From: Marisa cornuarietis
Lineage: Eukaryota > Mollusca > Gastropoda > Architaenioglossa > Ampullariidae
Length of the DNA stretch: 64,000 bases
Direction of reading: 5' to 3'
Assembly: GCA_004794655.1 (NCBI GenBank)
Contig: SMMW01000626.1
Coordinates: forward strand, 1,024,501-1,088,500
The translations under genes and the position numbers were made by a program. Numbering within the stretch: the stretch's first letter is position 1; every line of letters starts with the position of its first letter. Below are positions 33,095-44,640 of this stretch, in pieces. The notes under the pieces are model-generated. The model was not told the origin of the DNA, did not search any database, and saw nothing but the letters and a program-made list of their open reading frames with translations.

Positions 33095-33570
33095 CCGATC
33101 TTGGCTTTTCACTCGCCGAGGACTACTAGAAGTTCTTTTCTCGGTGCTGGATTCATGACTTTTTCCAGCTGATCGTAGGACTCCTCTACTTCGCACTTGG
33201 AAGTCGGAGCATGGACAGTAGTGACATTGTGAGGGCTAGACGATATGCGAATGAAGATCAGCCTGCTGGATATGGGTGTACAGCTTATGACGGGTTCCAC
33301 CACTCTCTATGTGCCAACACGCCAAGTGTGCTTGTGTACCAGAACCTATGACCTTCGTCCGTTGTTGTCTTTTCAAAGTCTGGCCATCTTATCTCTGCCT
33401 GTCCCCAGTGTCCCACCGGTATCGTTCTATGTCATCAATTCAGTTTGTTCACCTTGCCGGACTGGTGTATTCTGCGGACGTTCCATGTTCCAGCAAAAGA
33501 CCTTTCTCTCAGCTTCATTGCTGGTCATTGCGACCGACCCAGTATGATATTTCGTTACCGCGAGTCTATA
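33095..33570 (-). mobile_element. LINE endonuclease-domain remnant, minus strand
   Basis: On the minus strand: AGTWNVRRIHQSGKVNKL (near 33500), RWPDFEKTTTDEGHR, then PVISCTPISSRLIFIRI, APTSKCEVEESYDQLEKV and KELLVVLGEW. These are successive blocks of an APE endonuclease (consensus TWNVRTL, TDEGHxLW, SSRLI, YAPTSD, VxGDWNAK). Stops and frame changes make it a dead fragment. It is related to 18018-18490. Confidence 0.8.
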
Positions 33571-33955
33571 ATTATGTCCTGTCTTTAGACGTATACATCT
33601 AGTGGTACCCATGTCCTCTCAACTTGAGACCTGTGGATCTCCTTCGTTGCCGACATATCAGCTCTAAGCTCTAGTCTAGTTGCAAATCCGCTTTACTTGT
33701 TATTAATTATGACTGATACCGATGCCACTGCAGCACTTCTCTCGCTCAAATCATCCACCTCTAATTTTTTTTTTTTGGATCGTGCTCCAATTTATTTATT
33801 ATAGCTTATTAATCTGTCTGTTTAATTTGATTAACATTGTTTAATTTTGATCCTTGTGTCCTTTGATAATGGTTAATTTGATATCGATGGCAATATTAGT
33901 TCCCGGTAGAAGTACGCTAGATCTGACAGAAGAATAAGAGACAACGATTACTTAC

Positions 33956-34039
33956 TACTTTCCCCGTTTTCTCTAGCTTCTGTATATTGGGGTTGCTCAC
34001 TAGCAACTGAATCACTCTCACGCTTTTGCATTTTAGCTT
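33956..34039 (-). CDS. Shaw: Shaw-type Kv channel, C-terminal cassette-like exon
   Basis: 84 nt flanked by a strong acceptor (TTGTTTTACAG) and donor (GTA/GTAAGT) on the minus strand. In the phase required by the channel exon at 36309 (phase 1) it is fully open, giving AKMQKRESDSVASEQPQYTE and AREN and ending again in phase 1. A length divisible by three with equal phases at both ends means it can be skipped without frame change. Its charged, Ser/Gln-rich content fits the variable cytoplasmic tail of Kv3 channels. The assignment rests on phase, orientation and splice sites, not on homology. Confidence 0.6.
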
Positions 34040-36308
34040 CTGTAAAACAAACAACAAAATTTTCATTATTTTGACGGGTAGTAACTTTAAAGAGTCACAG
34101 TTACTATGAACTTAACCATTACACAGATATTATTAGATTACGATTAGATAGCTGAAATATCTGTCTAACACTTTTACTCCGACTCATGAGTTATCAGTTC
34201 ATTATCAAAACAAATTGTTACTAAAATAAATAAATAAAAGTTAAATGCACGTCCAGGAAAGAAACATTAGAAATTCGTTATACAGAAAAACAAGCTTAAT
34301 ATTAATAATAAATAATAATAATAATAAACGTGTGATTTATATAGCGAATGACGAAGCTCATGAAGAAGCATGCTCTCAGCGCTTGAAACAGGAACAAGAC
34401 ACGGCGAGCGTACGAAGGAGGGAAGGATAAACAACCGCGTAGACAATTAATAAAAGACAAACACAGAAATCGCAAAGAAGATTCAGGGAACAAACAATAA
34501 GGATTAGGAGGAAGACGACCAGGCGAACTAGTTAAGAGACAGAAAGAGTAAAAGAAAAGGTTTGTGAATTGTTGTTAGGAATGATTCTCATGGAACACAA
34601 GTGTCTTCATGCAAGTTTAAAGGATTCAGTAGTGGGTAGGTGGGGGATATGAAAGGGAAGAGAGTTCCACTGTTTTGCAACACAGTAACTAAAAGTGGTT
34701 TTTCTGGTGATGGGAATAATTAGGATATGGTCATCAGACGAAGAGCTTTGATGTAGGGAACGAGGTGCTCAGGTAGTCAGGTCAGGAGCCTGCAAAGAAA
34801 TTAAAGCATAGCACAGGCAGGGCGAGGCAGCGTGTATCGAATGCGCGAAACGGATGGGTAGCCACTACAGAAAACGAAGGAGAGGAGTGACATGGTCCCA
34901 TTTTCTAGCTCCAAGTACCAGACATGCACAGAGTTCTGTACTTTCTGAAGTTTATGAAGAAATACCTTCTTCTGCGGGGCAGCCTAGAAGCAAGAAGTTA
35001 CAGTTATCATGCCGAGATGGAACAAACGCACCGACATGAATATTGGCAACACGCGAAGAGAGAATGTGGTGGATGGTGCTGATCTTACGTAGCTCATATT
35101 AGGCAGACAGCTGTTACTTGTCTAGCAAGGGTCCTGTCTGCAGTAAAGATGAATCCAAGATTTCTAACAGAAGACGGGAAGCGATGTTAGTGTCACCCCA
35201 CCTTGACGTACATGGGTGGCCCGTCGAGCGGTAATCAATTTCTTGTCTTCAAGCAGAAGAAGGCGTCCGTTTTATCATCGTTAAGCTTAAGTTTGTTTTG
35301 TACCATCCAATCTTTGACGTCACTAACAAAGGCAGAAGCCTGATGGTGTTGACTGCAGACTAAGACTCAGACGGCGGGATGGACCAGTACAGATGCGTGT
35401 CATCGGTATATGATTGTTGAGAAACATGATGAGACTGGATGCATGATGAAAATGGTTTTGTGTAAAAAATGAACATAATAGGGCCAAGTACTGAGCCTTC
35501 GGGGACCCCGCAAGAAAGAGAAACAGGGCGGGATGTTTGACCGTCGACGAACACAGTCTGGGTCGTATCAGTTAGGTAGAAGTTGAACCACACCAACGCG
35601 GTCCAGAAATTCCATAGAGGATGTGAGTCCATGAAGACGCCCGGTCCTTCTTGCCATGCGCGGTCTATAGCTTAACGCATTGTGCGGCAATCACCTGGTG
35701 TGTAGCTTGCTACGAAGCTTTGTACCTCGCTATACACATAATTGTGAGCAATTCCCACATAAAAAGGACAGTCATCCCATCACCATAAATATTATATGGC
35801 AAGACACACATACCTCTTCATCCTTATTTTGTAATCCGTGTTATTGGTTTAACATTTACGTGCTCCATTTCCCATTTCATAGACTTTTTAAATGCTTTTT
35901 TATTTATATCTGAACGCTCATAACAATGCGGATTGTGTAGGTCTGATCGAATGTCTGGGGTCTTACGAGTGAAATAGCCACTGAAAACTTGCGGTAGCTG
36001 TGAAGTAAGGCAGGCGGTAGGCAGCGGTGTCGCTATGTTCAGTCATTTGATTACAGATGTCAAACAGCTGGGAAGAGGTGCAGTTAATTAGTCTAGTCAT
36101 GGTACAGAAAGATGACAAGTAACGGAAAAGAAAACTCGAAAGAAATGCGGACAGTAATCATATCAATGCTTTTGACTGATTGCCTTCTTATCATGGCGAA
36201 TAGTAGTTCAGCGACTTTCAAGGAAGCAAGTGCGAAACCTAAGAGTATTTCAGAGACCTTCATTTGGCACAACGTAAAAAAGTAATAGTTCATTGAAATT
36301 GTACTTAC
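34040..36308 (-). other. Kv intron 2
   Basis: 2.27 kb intron between the membrane exon and the 84 nt exon. It hosts a minus-strand L2-like LINE (34290-35660). The remainder (35661-36308) shows nothing recognisable. Confidence 0.6.
34290..35660 (-). mobile_element. 5'-truncated L2-like LINE in Kv intron
   Basis: Minus-strand translation shows reverse-transcriptase blocks VSLSCGVPEGSVLGPIMFIF, then SQQSYTDDTHLYW (usual YADDTQLY; the catalytic Ala is Thr), then, after a frame change, VSDVKDWMVQNKLKLNDDKT. The 3' end carries GCGCTGAGAGCATGCTTC and an ATT repeat near 34305-34325, like the tail family at 28861 and 48650. It has the same strand as the host gene. Confidence 0.82.
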
Positions 36309-37182
36309 GTAATTGGACTTTTTCAACAATGTTGAATAAGTTGCTTGCATGCCGTCCTTGTCTGGCTGATGCCTTCCGGGCTGCCTGGTGTGCTGTGATG
36401 GGTACAACGCGACGTCGTGTCTTGGGCAGCTGGGCGCGCGCCTTAGTGTGCGAGTAGAAGAGACTGAAGTTGGAGACAATGATAGGCACAGGCAGTCCAA
36501 TTGTGAGAGCACCAGCCAAGGCACATACGGCACCCGCAATCCTCCCTAGGTACGTCTGAGGCGTCATGTCACCGTAGCCTACTGTCGTCATAGTGACGAT
36601 GGCCCACCACATGCCTGAAGGAATGCTGGTAAACGTATTGCCTGGATTATTCTCAGTCTGCTCGGCATAATATACGACGGCTGCGAAGATAACAACGCTA
36701 ACCGCCAGGAAGAAAATGAGCAGGAAGAGTTCTTTAGCCGAGGCCTTCATAGTCTGCAGGAGAATCTTGAGGCCAGAATGGTGTCGCGTCAGTTTAATCA
36801 GTCGCATGATGCGGGTTGTGGAAAATAAGCCCATGAAATTACTTTTCAGCCTCGCTTTACTGAGTGAGAAATCTGTATAAAAGGAAACGATTGCCACTAT
36901 TTCTATGATGTTTGACGGCGACGTAATAAATGTAAATATTTGTGGAGTCACAATAAAGCGAATAATGATTTCAAAGGTAAACCAACAGTTGATTACACAC
37001 TCCGCGTAGAAAAATAATTCATTGGGTTCTGAATTCTCTTCCTCCAAATACTCGTATGGAGTGCCTTCAGGTCCTATTCTTGTGTCGATGGACAGGACCA
37101 GCATGCGCATTGCAGGCAGCGTCTTCAGAGAGATCGTCAAGACGGTCAGGCACGCGAAGAAGACCGACAAAACGGCAACAAT
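36309..37182 (-). CDS. Shaw: Shaw-type (Kv3) voltage-gated K+ channel, membrane exon
   Basis: Tetrameric channel subunit that repolarises excitable membranes. The 874 nt exon encodes S1 to S6 and the start of the C-terminus: S1 IVAVLSVFFACLTVLTISL; S2 around CVINCWFTFEIIIRFI; S3 around IIEIVAIVSFYTDF; S4 RIMRLIKLTRHHSGLKIL with only four basic residues, as in Drosophila Shaw, which gates with weak voltage dependence; pore MWWAIVTMTTVGYGDM with the K+ filter TVGYGD; S6 with the Kv-specific PVP bend (GLPVPIIVSNF). The basic stretch PKTRRRVVP follows. Acceptor CCCTTTCAG and donor TTAC/GTAAGT give phase 0 in and phase 1 out. It joins the T1 exon 9.2 kb upstream in phase. The C-terminal end is incomplete in the window. 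Confidence 0.95.
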
Positions 37183-38574
37183 CTGAAAGGGTAATGATAA
37201 ACACTGTGGTTTATATCACAGCAAGAACATGTGCTTTGTCCTGCTTCTCTCTGTCCTGTCTGTATTTATATTATGTAAAGTAAATTTAATGCAGGTCACA
37301 CTTATCAAAACTTCACTATACAAAATGTGAATCGCATTATTATTAGTAGTAGTAGTAGCACGTAAAATACAGAAATACATCATTTCTAGAGAAAAGCAAC
37401 AACAGAAGATACAAGTTTGATGAAGTCATCAGATCTCATGAGACTAAGAGAAAGCAAGAGTTATGGGATTATATTGGCCATAAAAGCAAAACTCTTAATG
37501 GCGATATCAGAGTGGAATATATTTTCATGAGCCGTTATTTAATTCAGTGTTGTATTTATAAATACAATGTTTTCATTTTGTGTTTTAAGAATATGTTTCT
37601 TTTCGATTTCACCCCGTTTCACCCATCACTGCATTTATTTTGATTTCATAATACTTTGATTGGATAATGGAGTACTGTATTTTGTCTGTCCGATCAGTTG
37701 CTAATCAGACAGCACCACACTTTTTTCCTATTCCACGCTTAATCACTTTTTTCTTTCTTGTCGTTTTGGTCGGTTTCTTCATTTTATCTTTATCATGATT
37801 TTTATTGTTATTATTATTTGTAAAGTATCACCTATAGCTCATAAGGCACTATATAAATTAATTTTATTTACTCTAATGAATTTTATTTAATTTTTATTTA
37901 CTCTAATGAATTTTATTTAATTTTATTTACTCTAATGAATTTTATTTACTCTAATGGTGCCGTTTCCTTTAGGTACACAAATAGTGTCTTCAAAATATCA
38001 TCACAAATTCATTATGCGTTGAGGAGTAGATGAAATATAAATTTCATGCAGATTTAATCTCAGCTAAGAAGTGAAACTAGCGAAATCGCTACAAACTGTT
38101 ATAAATGCACTCGAACCTTGAGGTTAGCTTACTGACAAAACTATCTGTAACATCAAAAATAAACAGTTAAATATTAAAAGACAGCACTTTTAAAGCGTAT
38201 AGAAGTTAATTTGAACATTTTTGATTAATCTCTATTAAATAAATAGATTATCAAAGAATATTTAAGGAGTTAATTTCTTCGATATGAAGGAAGTTCATGG
38301 TTTCACAGCAGAGAATGCGAAAATTATTTCTGCCACGCTCAGAACGTACACACAGCAGACGAGAAACCCATCAGCGCTACTCCACTGGACGAGAGAGGAG
38401 CCGGCTGGTTATTTGTTTCTAAGTCTCTGGTCTGTTTTTGTGATGTACCGGCTGCAATTCTCTATCTGTCGATCTACCCCACACTGGAGTAACTTCAGAG
38501 AACTAAAAAAAAAAAAATTTTTAAGGTCATCTCCTAGCCTTTTTAGGTCGTTGGGGGTGTTGGGGGAGGGGTGA
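37183..38574 (-). other. Kv intron 1, left part
   Basis: AT-rich, no exon recognised. It holds a short tandem repeat (37857-37955). Confidence 0.6.
37857..37955 (+). repeat. AT-rich tandem repeat
   Basis: Imperfect tandem copies of TTTATTTACTCTAATGAATT with variable TTTATTTAA spacers, about four units. Confidence 0.85.
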
Positions 38575-38579
38575 GGTGT

Positions 38580-38775
38580 TACAGACATCACTTTTTTTCG
38601 GGGCCCATCTCCTGTCCCTCGCTGCCTTACCTTCCCCAACCCTCTATGGAGTCAGGTACCCATTCCCGCCAGCTGGGTCGACTGGGAAGAGTTTGCTGCG
38701 GTAATTGGGAATTGAACCTTTCGCGCTCTGAGTTCAGACGCCAGCGCCTTGGTTATCCGCTTCCCCTCAGAGAAC
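38580..38775 (-). mobile_element. tRNA-derived SINE, minus strand
   Basis: On the minus strand: GGATAACCAAGGCGCTGGCG (A-box region), GAAAGGTTCAATTCCC (B box), then a body ending ATGGGCCCCGAAAAAAAG. Box spacing fits a tRNA-derived pol III promoter. Confidence 0.62.
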
Positions 38776-38789
38776 TTAAAATAATGTAT

Positions 38790-38985
38790 TTCCCGCTGTC
38801 TTTCGTAGGTTACAAGCAGACCCTGCTACACCCCTCCTCCGCGAGTTCCAGTGGGTGCCAATTTGACCTCGCACTGATTACAAGATCGTCACATTGTGCT
38901 ACCTTTGTATTCGCGGACAAAGCTGGAAAAATAGCGTGCACTATAGTGCATCTCAGTTCAAGGCAGAAACCACTTACATAAATAC
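38790..38985 (+). mobile_element. L2/CR1-like LINE fragment
   Basis: Plus-strand reading TPLLREFQWVP, then RTDYKIVTLCYLCIRGQSW corresponds to the conserved LxxLHWLPVxxRIDYKIxxLxY segment. It resembles 44060-44160. Confidence 0.6.
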
Positions 38986-39608
38986 TTTAAGTATAGCATG
39001 AAATGAATAATAATTCTGCACACATATTACATTTTGCCTTCGTCACATATGTTTTGCATCTTAAGCACAGAAAATGTATCTAGACTTAAAAAAGTAAAGT
39101 AGCGTACACCCAAAAGAAACATAATGAATTGTTGCACACACTGTTTCACACAAAAGCACATTCCATAATGCAATGAAGTAAAGAACATTTATAACAAAAA
39201 CGTTCTGAATCAAAAATAGCACTTTCCGCAAATGGAACAAATAATAGCATCCTGTGACAACGTGTTGGTAACATGGCGTACCTCTAGTCCCAACAATGCC
39301 TCCTACACGATGCGTTTATTAAAATGAAAATTCATAAGACAAGACAGCATTAGACGAGCGAATTAAACACTATTCTTGTAAACTGAAGAAGAAACTACTA
39401 TGGCTCATTGCAAAAACACGTTTAGAATACAAATTGCAGCTGTTTTTAATCTATAAATGCTTAATTGTGGAATTTATGCCCGGAAAATGAGCGAAGTTCA
39501 AAGAAAACAAAATGTGGAAAGTCTGACATGAAGAGATGCATGTGGGGACGTCCAGAAGACGAAAGGAAAATATTACAATTGGAAAAAACTACCATTCAAA
39601 ATATTTAC
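38986..39608 (-). other. Kv intron 1, between LINE fragment and pseudogene
   Basis: Nothing recognisable. Confidence 0.5.
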
Positions 39609-40378
39609 CTGTATTTGGGGAGGTAAAATTAACCACCAGGTGTGATTGGGTAGTTTGTGGAATTGCCACGAAGGTCAGGTAGAGTTCAAAAGCATATTTT
39701 CTCGCGTTCATCTCTAGGTTAAAGCTCACACTGTTAGAGTAAGTGAAACATTCATCCGGGAACTTAAGAAAATAATCACTCAACAGGACATTTTTGTCCC
39801 CATCTAGGATTTCCAATCGCGTATCGCGTATTTATTGCCTGCACATAAGCTGCCATCCCTGAGGGAACATTCAGCTCTATGCTGTAAATTACAACATTCA
39901 GGCAGGTATCAAAGTTAACGGTGGGCGTAAAAGAAATCCGTATGTGACCTTTGCTCCCTCTGAACTGATAGCCTCGCCATTGATTGACGCAGTCTTCAAG
40001 TCTGAAGTCCAGATAAACCGAACCAAAATCGTAACTTGTTCAAACGGACTAATGGCGAGTGGTACATCGGTAGTAAAGTTGCTGTTCCACAGAAAAGGCA
40101 TCTTTATTATCCCGTTAAAAGAATTTTTTAAGACCATTGTTTTCTATAAACGATGAGATCGCATCATAGGCACCATCGGAACTGACGGGATATTCTGATG
40201 AAGAAGGGATGTAATCGTGCGCAACATTTCTTTCCCTGACGGTTTCTTTCTTCCACTTCTTGTTACCCAGATTGGTTGCATTTCTCGCAATATCATTTTG
40301 AAAGGTACAGAGACGTATACTAGCCATTGCAAGCTCAGTTACGTTTGCTGGAGTACTTAGCAAAGCCAAAGGCGATCA
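39609..40378 (-). pseudogene. Frameshifted pseudogene of an unrecognised N-glycosylated extracellular-type protein
   Basis: Four consecutive minus-strand segments in changing frames read as one protein-like sequence: STPANVTELAMASIRLCTFQ to SSFIENNGLKKF (about 40369-40115); SFNGIIKMPFLWNSNFTTDV to FEQVTI (to about 40025); FGSVYLDFRLEDCVNQWRGY to AINTRYA (to about 39825); EILDGDKNVLLSDYFLKFPD to VVNFTSPNTG (to 39609). Three frameshifts separate them, the first at an A/T run. Several Asn-X-Thr sequons suggest a secreted or surface ancestor, and a donor-like ACAG/GTAAAT closes the last segment. It lies within Kv intron 1 on the same strand. I do not recognise the family. A living gene with sequencing errors is the main alternative. 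Confidence 0.6.
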
Positions 40379-43300
40379 CATTTTTCCAAATATGAACAAT
40401 TTCAAAAGGTATTGGCACAAAAAACACTCTTTGCTGTTGTTGGTGTTGTTGTTGTTGTGTACAATTTAACAACAATGTGAAGGAAATCAAACTTAATTGC
40501 TAAAAACTGAAATTCACCAAATTTATAAATGATCTATTTTCTAAGCATTCATGAAAAAATCTCCAGACGATGGAAGCACTAGTACTAATATTGAAAGAGA
40601 TTTTGGACAAGGCAGATACCAATTACAGACTTAACAGTTTTTATGTCCATTCAATTTTACAACAACATGGAAACCATAATGACAATTGTCATTTCAAGCA
40701 ACTGAAATTTGCTAAACTTGTGAAACATATTTACTATGTATAGAGATATTAATGAAAACCCTGACATTTTTTTAGTTTTTTAATCAAGACGGTCGTCAGC
40801 ATACGTTACCTGTTCGCGGGGAGCTCAGGAATGTGTAGAGATGTTTGTTGTCATGACCATGTTTAGGTAACTTATATTCCGTGCCATGTCTTTTGAGTTA
40901 GTAACGTATAGGCACAACAGGTTTTGTAACAACGATTTCACTCCATCCTGAAGCCTGACTAATTAATCTGATGCTTTCATCATCAACAACTGTGCAGACG
41001 TGCAAAATTCTCACATGCGCCAAACAGCAGACGAAACTGAGGCCTGCGTTTGTGGACGAACTGGTAGTAAGGATAACTTTTTAGAAATAAAAATGATTAC
41101 ATCAGAAACCGTACTTTTGAAGAAAAAACATTATCATGACATGTGACGTACCTTGCAAGCTATGTTGATGTTCCTTTAAATGTTTCTCATATAATTTGTA
41201 AATTTCGTGCCTCACTGAAAATATGAGAGTTGTAGCATACCACCCAAAACTCAGTCACTTTTCATTGATGTTTCCAGGGAAAGTAAGAAACACGCCGTCG
41301 AAGATTATAATTGTTTCTTAGTGAAATCAGGATTAGTAACTACGAACTGAGTTCATCACTTTTATAGAGTTTTGGTGTTGATGAATGTGGATGAAAGTGG
41401 AGGAGGAAAAGCGGTGGCTATGTTAACAGTGGAATTAAATGCACAGATGCCTGCTATAAAGAATTCTGATGAGGAATTAATTTTTTTTTGAATGGCCATC
41501 CACTCAGTATCAAGAAAATCATCTGTTATGCCTACTAACTAGGTCTCAGTTCACATGCACTTCAAATCGGTCCTACTTCCCATGCGAACTTCTTTTCTTT
41601 CAGATCCAGAAAGCAAAATAAGAGTCAAAATGCGCTGAAATATTTTGTGGGGATTTGTTTCCCCAGCCACTCAAATGCTCAATGCTTAAAATATAAATAA
41701 GAACCAGCAAGAAACCACAACATATTTCTTAATAAAGTCAAGTACAGCGAAACTGGTTCAAAACATTCATCCACCTGACAAGGAAAATCTTTGTTGATTG
41801 TTAACATTACCGTAGTTCAGTTGAATTGGGGTATGTAAGCGTCACCACAAACGCACACGTCTGCGTGCATGATCTACCGATGTTACCGCAAATATTAGTA
41901 CAATTAATTAAAATGTACAACGTACAGCACTTTATTGGCGGCTCAACGATTTAAATAGCACTTGTTTTTTAAAGAAATAAAAGTGTCTTCATTCTCTCTC
42001 CTCGCTTAAACTAGGGATATGAGCTATATTTGTCAGCACTAGGCAGCAAGGTGGATTGCTGCTTGATGACCGAAAAAGCAAAATTTTGGATGCTAGAATT
42101 TTAGGTCGGAAAAAGTTAAGAAATCAAAGTAAAAAAAAATTCTTTTGATTGGGTTTCGTTCATTTAAAACAATGACCCCAAAAATGCAATAATAACTGAA
42201 TTTGCAAAGCGCACTTTACTTTGTGCATTTAGAACGTCGTATATTGACTAAACAAAAACTGATGGTTCAAGGCTTCTCAAATTTTGAAAATATTCTCAAA
42301 TAGGACGTTTTGTCATATTATAAGTAGGTTTTCTCTGTATCTAAAACTGACAACGAATAACGACACTGTTCCATCATTAACATGCGGACAGTAATCATAT
42401 CAATGATTTAATTTAAAATTAGTCATATGAACTCTCCTTATCATTTATAATTGCTAGCTATAATGCAAAATGTATGGTTTACACAGACACATCATTTGCA
42501 ATCAATTTTGTAATACCCTGATTGACAAGGATACGAACAAACTAATATAGCTAGAATGAGGCTTAACGGAGAATCGCTAACTAGATTTAAAGAGCCTCCT
42601 ATATGCACATGTGGTGACAGATTTAGCACCTCACATGTGCTGTTGGTGTGTTATAAAAACAAACAAGAAAAAAAAATCAGACAGGTCTTAGATACATATT
42701 GACTGGCATTAACAATAAATAGCTGCCTTAACCCACCCAAAGAGCTATAGCATACCATACTTCATTAGTGGTAACAATGGGGGAAAGCCATCCAAACTCA
42801 AGATTCATTTAAACGGACAAAAACTAGAAACTGTATAACACACCCCCTCAAAAGTTATTAAAAATCAAGTCAAAAATCCAAAACTTTGTATAAATGAATT
42901 AATAAGACTGCTAACCTAGCATAACCATACAATAAATTTAAAATATCTTTGAAGTAAATTAAAACACAGGAAGTACGAAGTTCCTTCACCCTTCCCTAAC
43001 CAGAACTATAACCAAACATAAGGTAGAGTAACTTAAAAAGTAAAGTAAAAATCCAAACTCGTTTAAAAACTATGCACAAACTGTAACGATGGTGAGAAAC
43101 CATACAAATGCCAGGTTTAAAAAGACAAAAGGAATATTAAAAGAAAAACTATAGCAAACTGAAGGCTCATTAAGTAGTAAACAGCAGAAACAAATATATA
43201 ACCTCAAATGAGACAAAAGTCTAGAGTATAGGAATAGGGAAACATAAGGGATCTGGCAACAAATACACCACTGCGGACCTGGCAGGCCGCCTGGACACCA

Positions 43301-43755
43301 AGAGCAAGAGACCCTAACTGGAAGAGGGTACGAGCAACAGTAAACAACATCTGCGGTGTCACGAAGCAGCGCCCCTCCTCCCACACCTTCCCCTCGTCCA
43401 CGATCCATATTCCTCCAGATCCCCATCCCCTACAGTGAGAAATCTCCTTCATCTGGAAACACTTTTTCCTTCCAAAATCAACAACGACATGATGTTGTTT
43501 ATGCAAATGATTGTTACAAACAGAAATAATCGCATTGAATGACAAAGAATGACATGGTACTGAGTGACTATTTGCTCTAGAAGGGGAAGAGAAGTAATTC
43601 TTGTGGTAGCTAACACATGCATGATGGAATATCTCCGTTCTTTAACGAAGCAGCGAGTACACAGGAAAAAATACAAATAAAACACTATCAACGCGTAAAG
43701 CAAAGAATCAAACGCGTTGTCGAGATCGGATTAAGCAGTATCTTTCTTTGAGGTT
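40379..43755 (-). other. Kv intron 1, central part
   Basis: AT-rich, low-coding. It includes a TTG trinucleotide run near 40434-40457. The minus-strand frames at 43070-43703 have no splice or homology support. Confidence 0.5.
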
Positions 43756-43759
43756 AACA

Positions 43760-44640
43760 TCTCTCTGCCTCTCCACCTCGGACCGTCCGTAATCTTGGTG
43801 TTACCTTCGACGTATCAATATCTCTTACATCTCGCATTAATGCAGCGTGGAAGTCCTTCTTCCTTGAGATTCGCAGGATCCGTCACATCCGATCCTTCCT
43901 GTCAGTTTCTGCCACCAACATGCTCTTGTCTGATTTGTGTTGTCTCGGTTGGATTGCTGGAACTCTCAATCCGTTGATTTTCCTAATCACCAACTGGGCA
44001 AACTTCAAAGGGCTCAGAATAATGCCGCTCGTATTGTCTCCCGTAGGTGAAAAGCGGACCATCATACACCCCTTCTTCGCGAATATCGGTGGGTATCAGT
44101 CCGAACCCGCATTGATTTCAAGATCGCCACACTGTTCTACCCTTGTAATCAAGGCCTTCCCCAACATACCTATCTGAGCTACTGACGTCTTACCAGATGT
44201 GTCCACGGACGTGTATAGGTGGACTGATGTCTGTCTGCCGAGACTCACTCTTAGCTTCTTGCGAATTTCTCCGCTGTAAGTCTCGGCGAGCTTAAACAAT
44301 GAATATGACTAAACCGGAAGCTTTCTCGTCAAAAGCCTCGTTCTAGTAGTTAACTGAAAAAAATCGTCTGTAAGCAGTCCAAGAATACAAATTTGTGATG
44401 AGTTGGTCTCCTTGTGCCACACATTAGACGGAAGAAATTCGACAGACGACAGACGCTCCTTTTCCTTTTCAGCCCCCTTGTTTGGAATTGTCTTTCCCTC
44501 TCTCTCTCTCTCTCTTCGAACTGTCTACATCCGAAGCCTTCAAAGCCGACCTCGAAGCCCATCTCTTTACAAAATACTTTGCATATTACTGTTTTGCTGA
44601 CTCCTCAATTCTTGATCTTTTTTTTTATCTTGTATTGGTG
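43760..44640 (+). mobile_element. Decayed L2/CR1-like LINE 3' portion in Kv intron
   Basis: Plus-strand frames read NLGVTFDVSISLTSRINAAW then FFLEIRRIRHIRSFLS (RT-thumb region), LREYRWVSVRTRIDFKIATL, and SAPLVWNCL followed by SEAFKADLEAHLFTKYFAYY (the conserved C-terminal xPxxWNSLPxxLRxxxSxxxFKxxLKTHLF). Frames change several times and a TC run interrupts the end. It is antisense to the Kv gene. Confidence 0.78.

Noticed and set aside
43070..43703. Several minus-strand frames in the Kv intron
   Set aside because: Overlapping and unsupported; the intron context and lack of motifs argue for chance.
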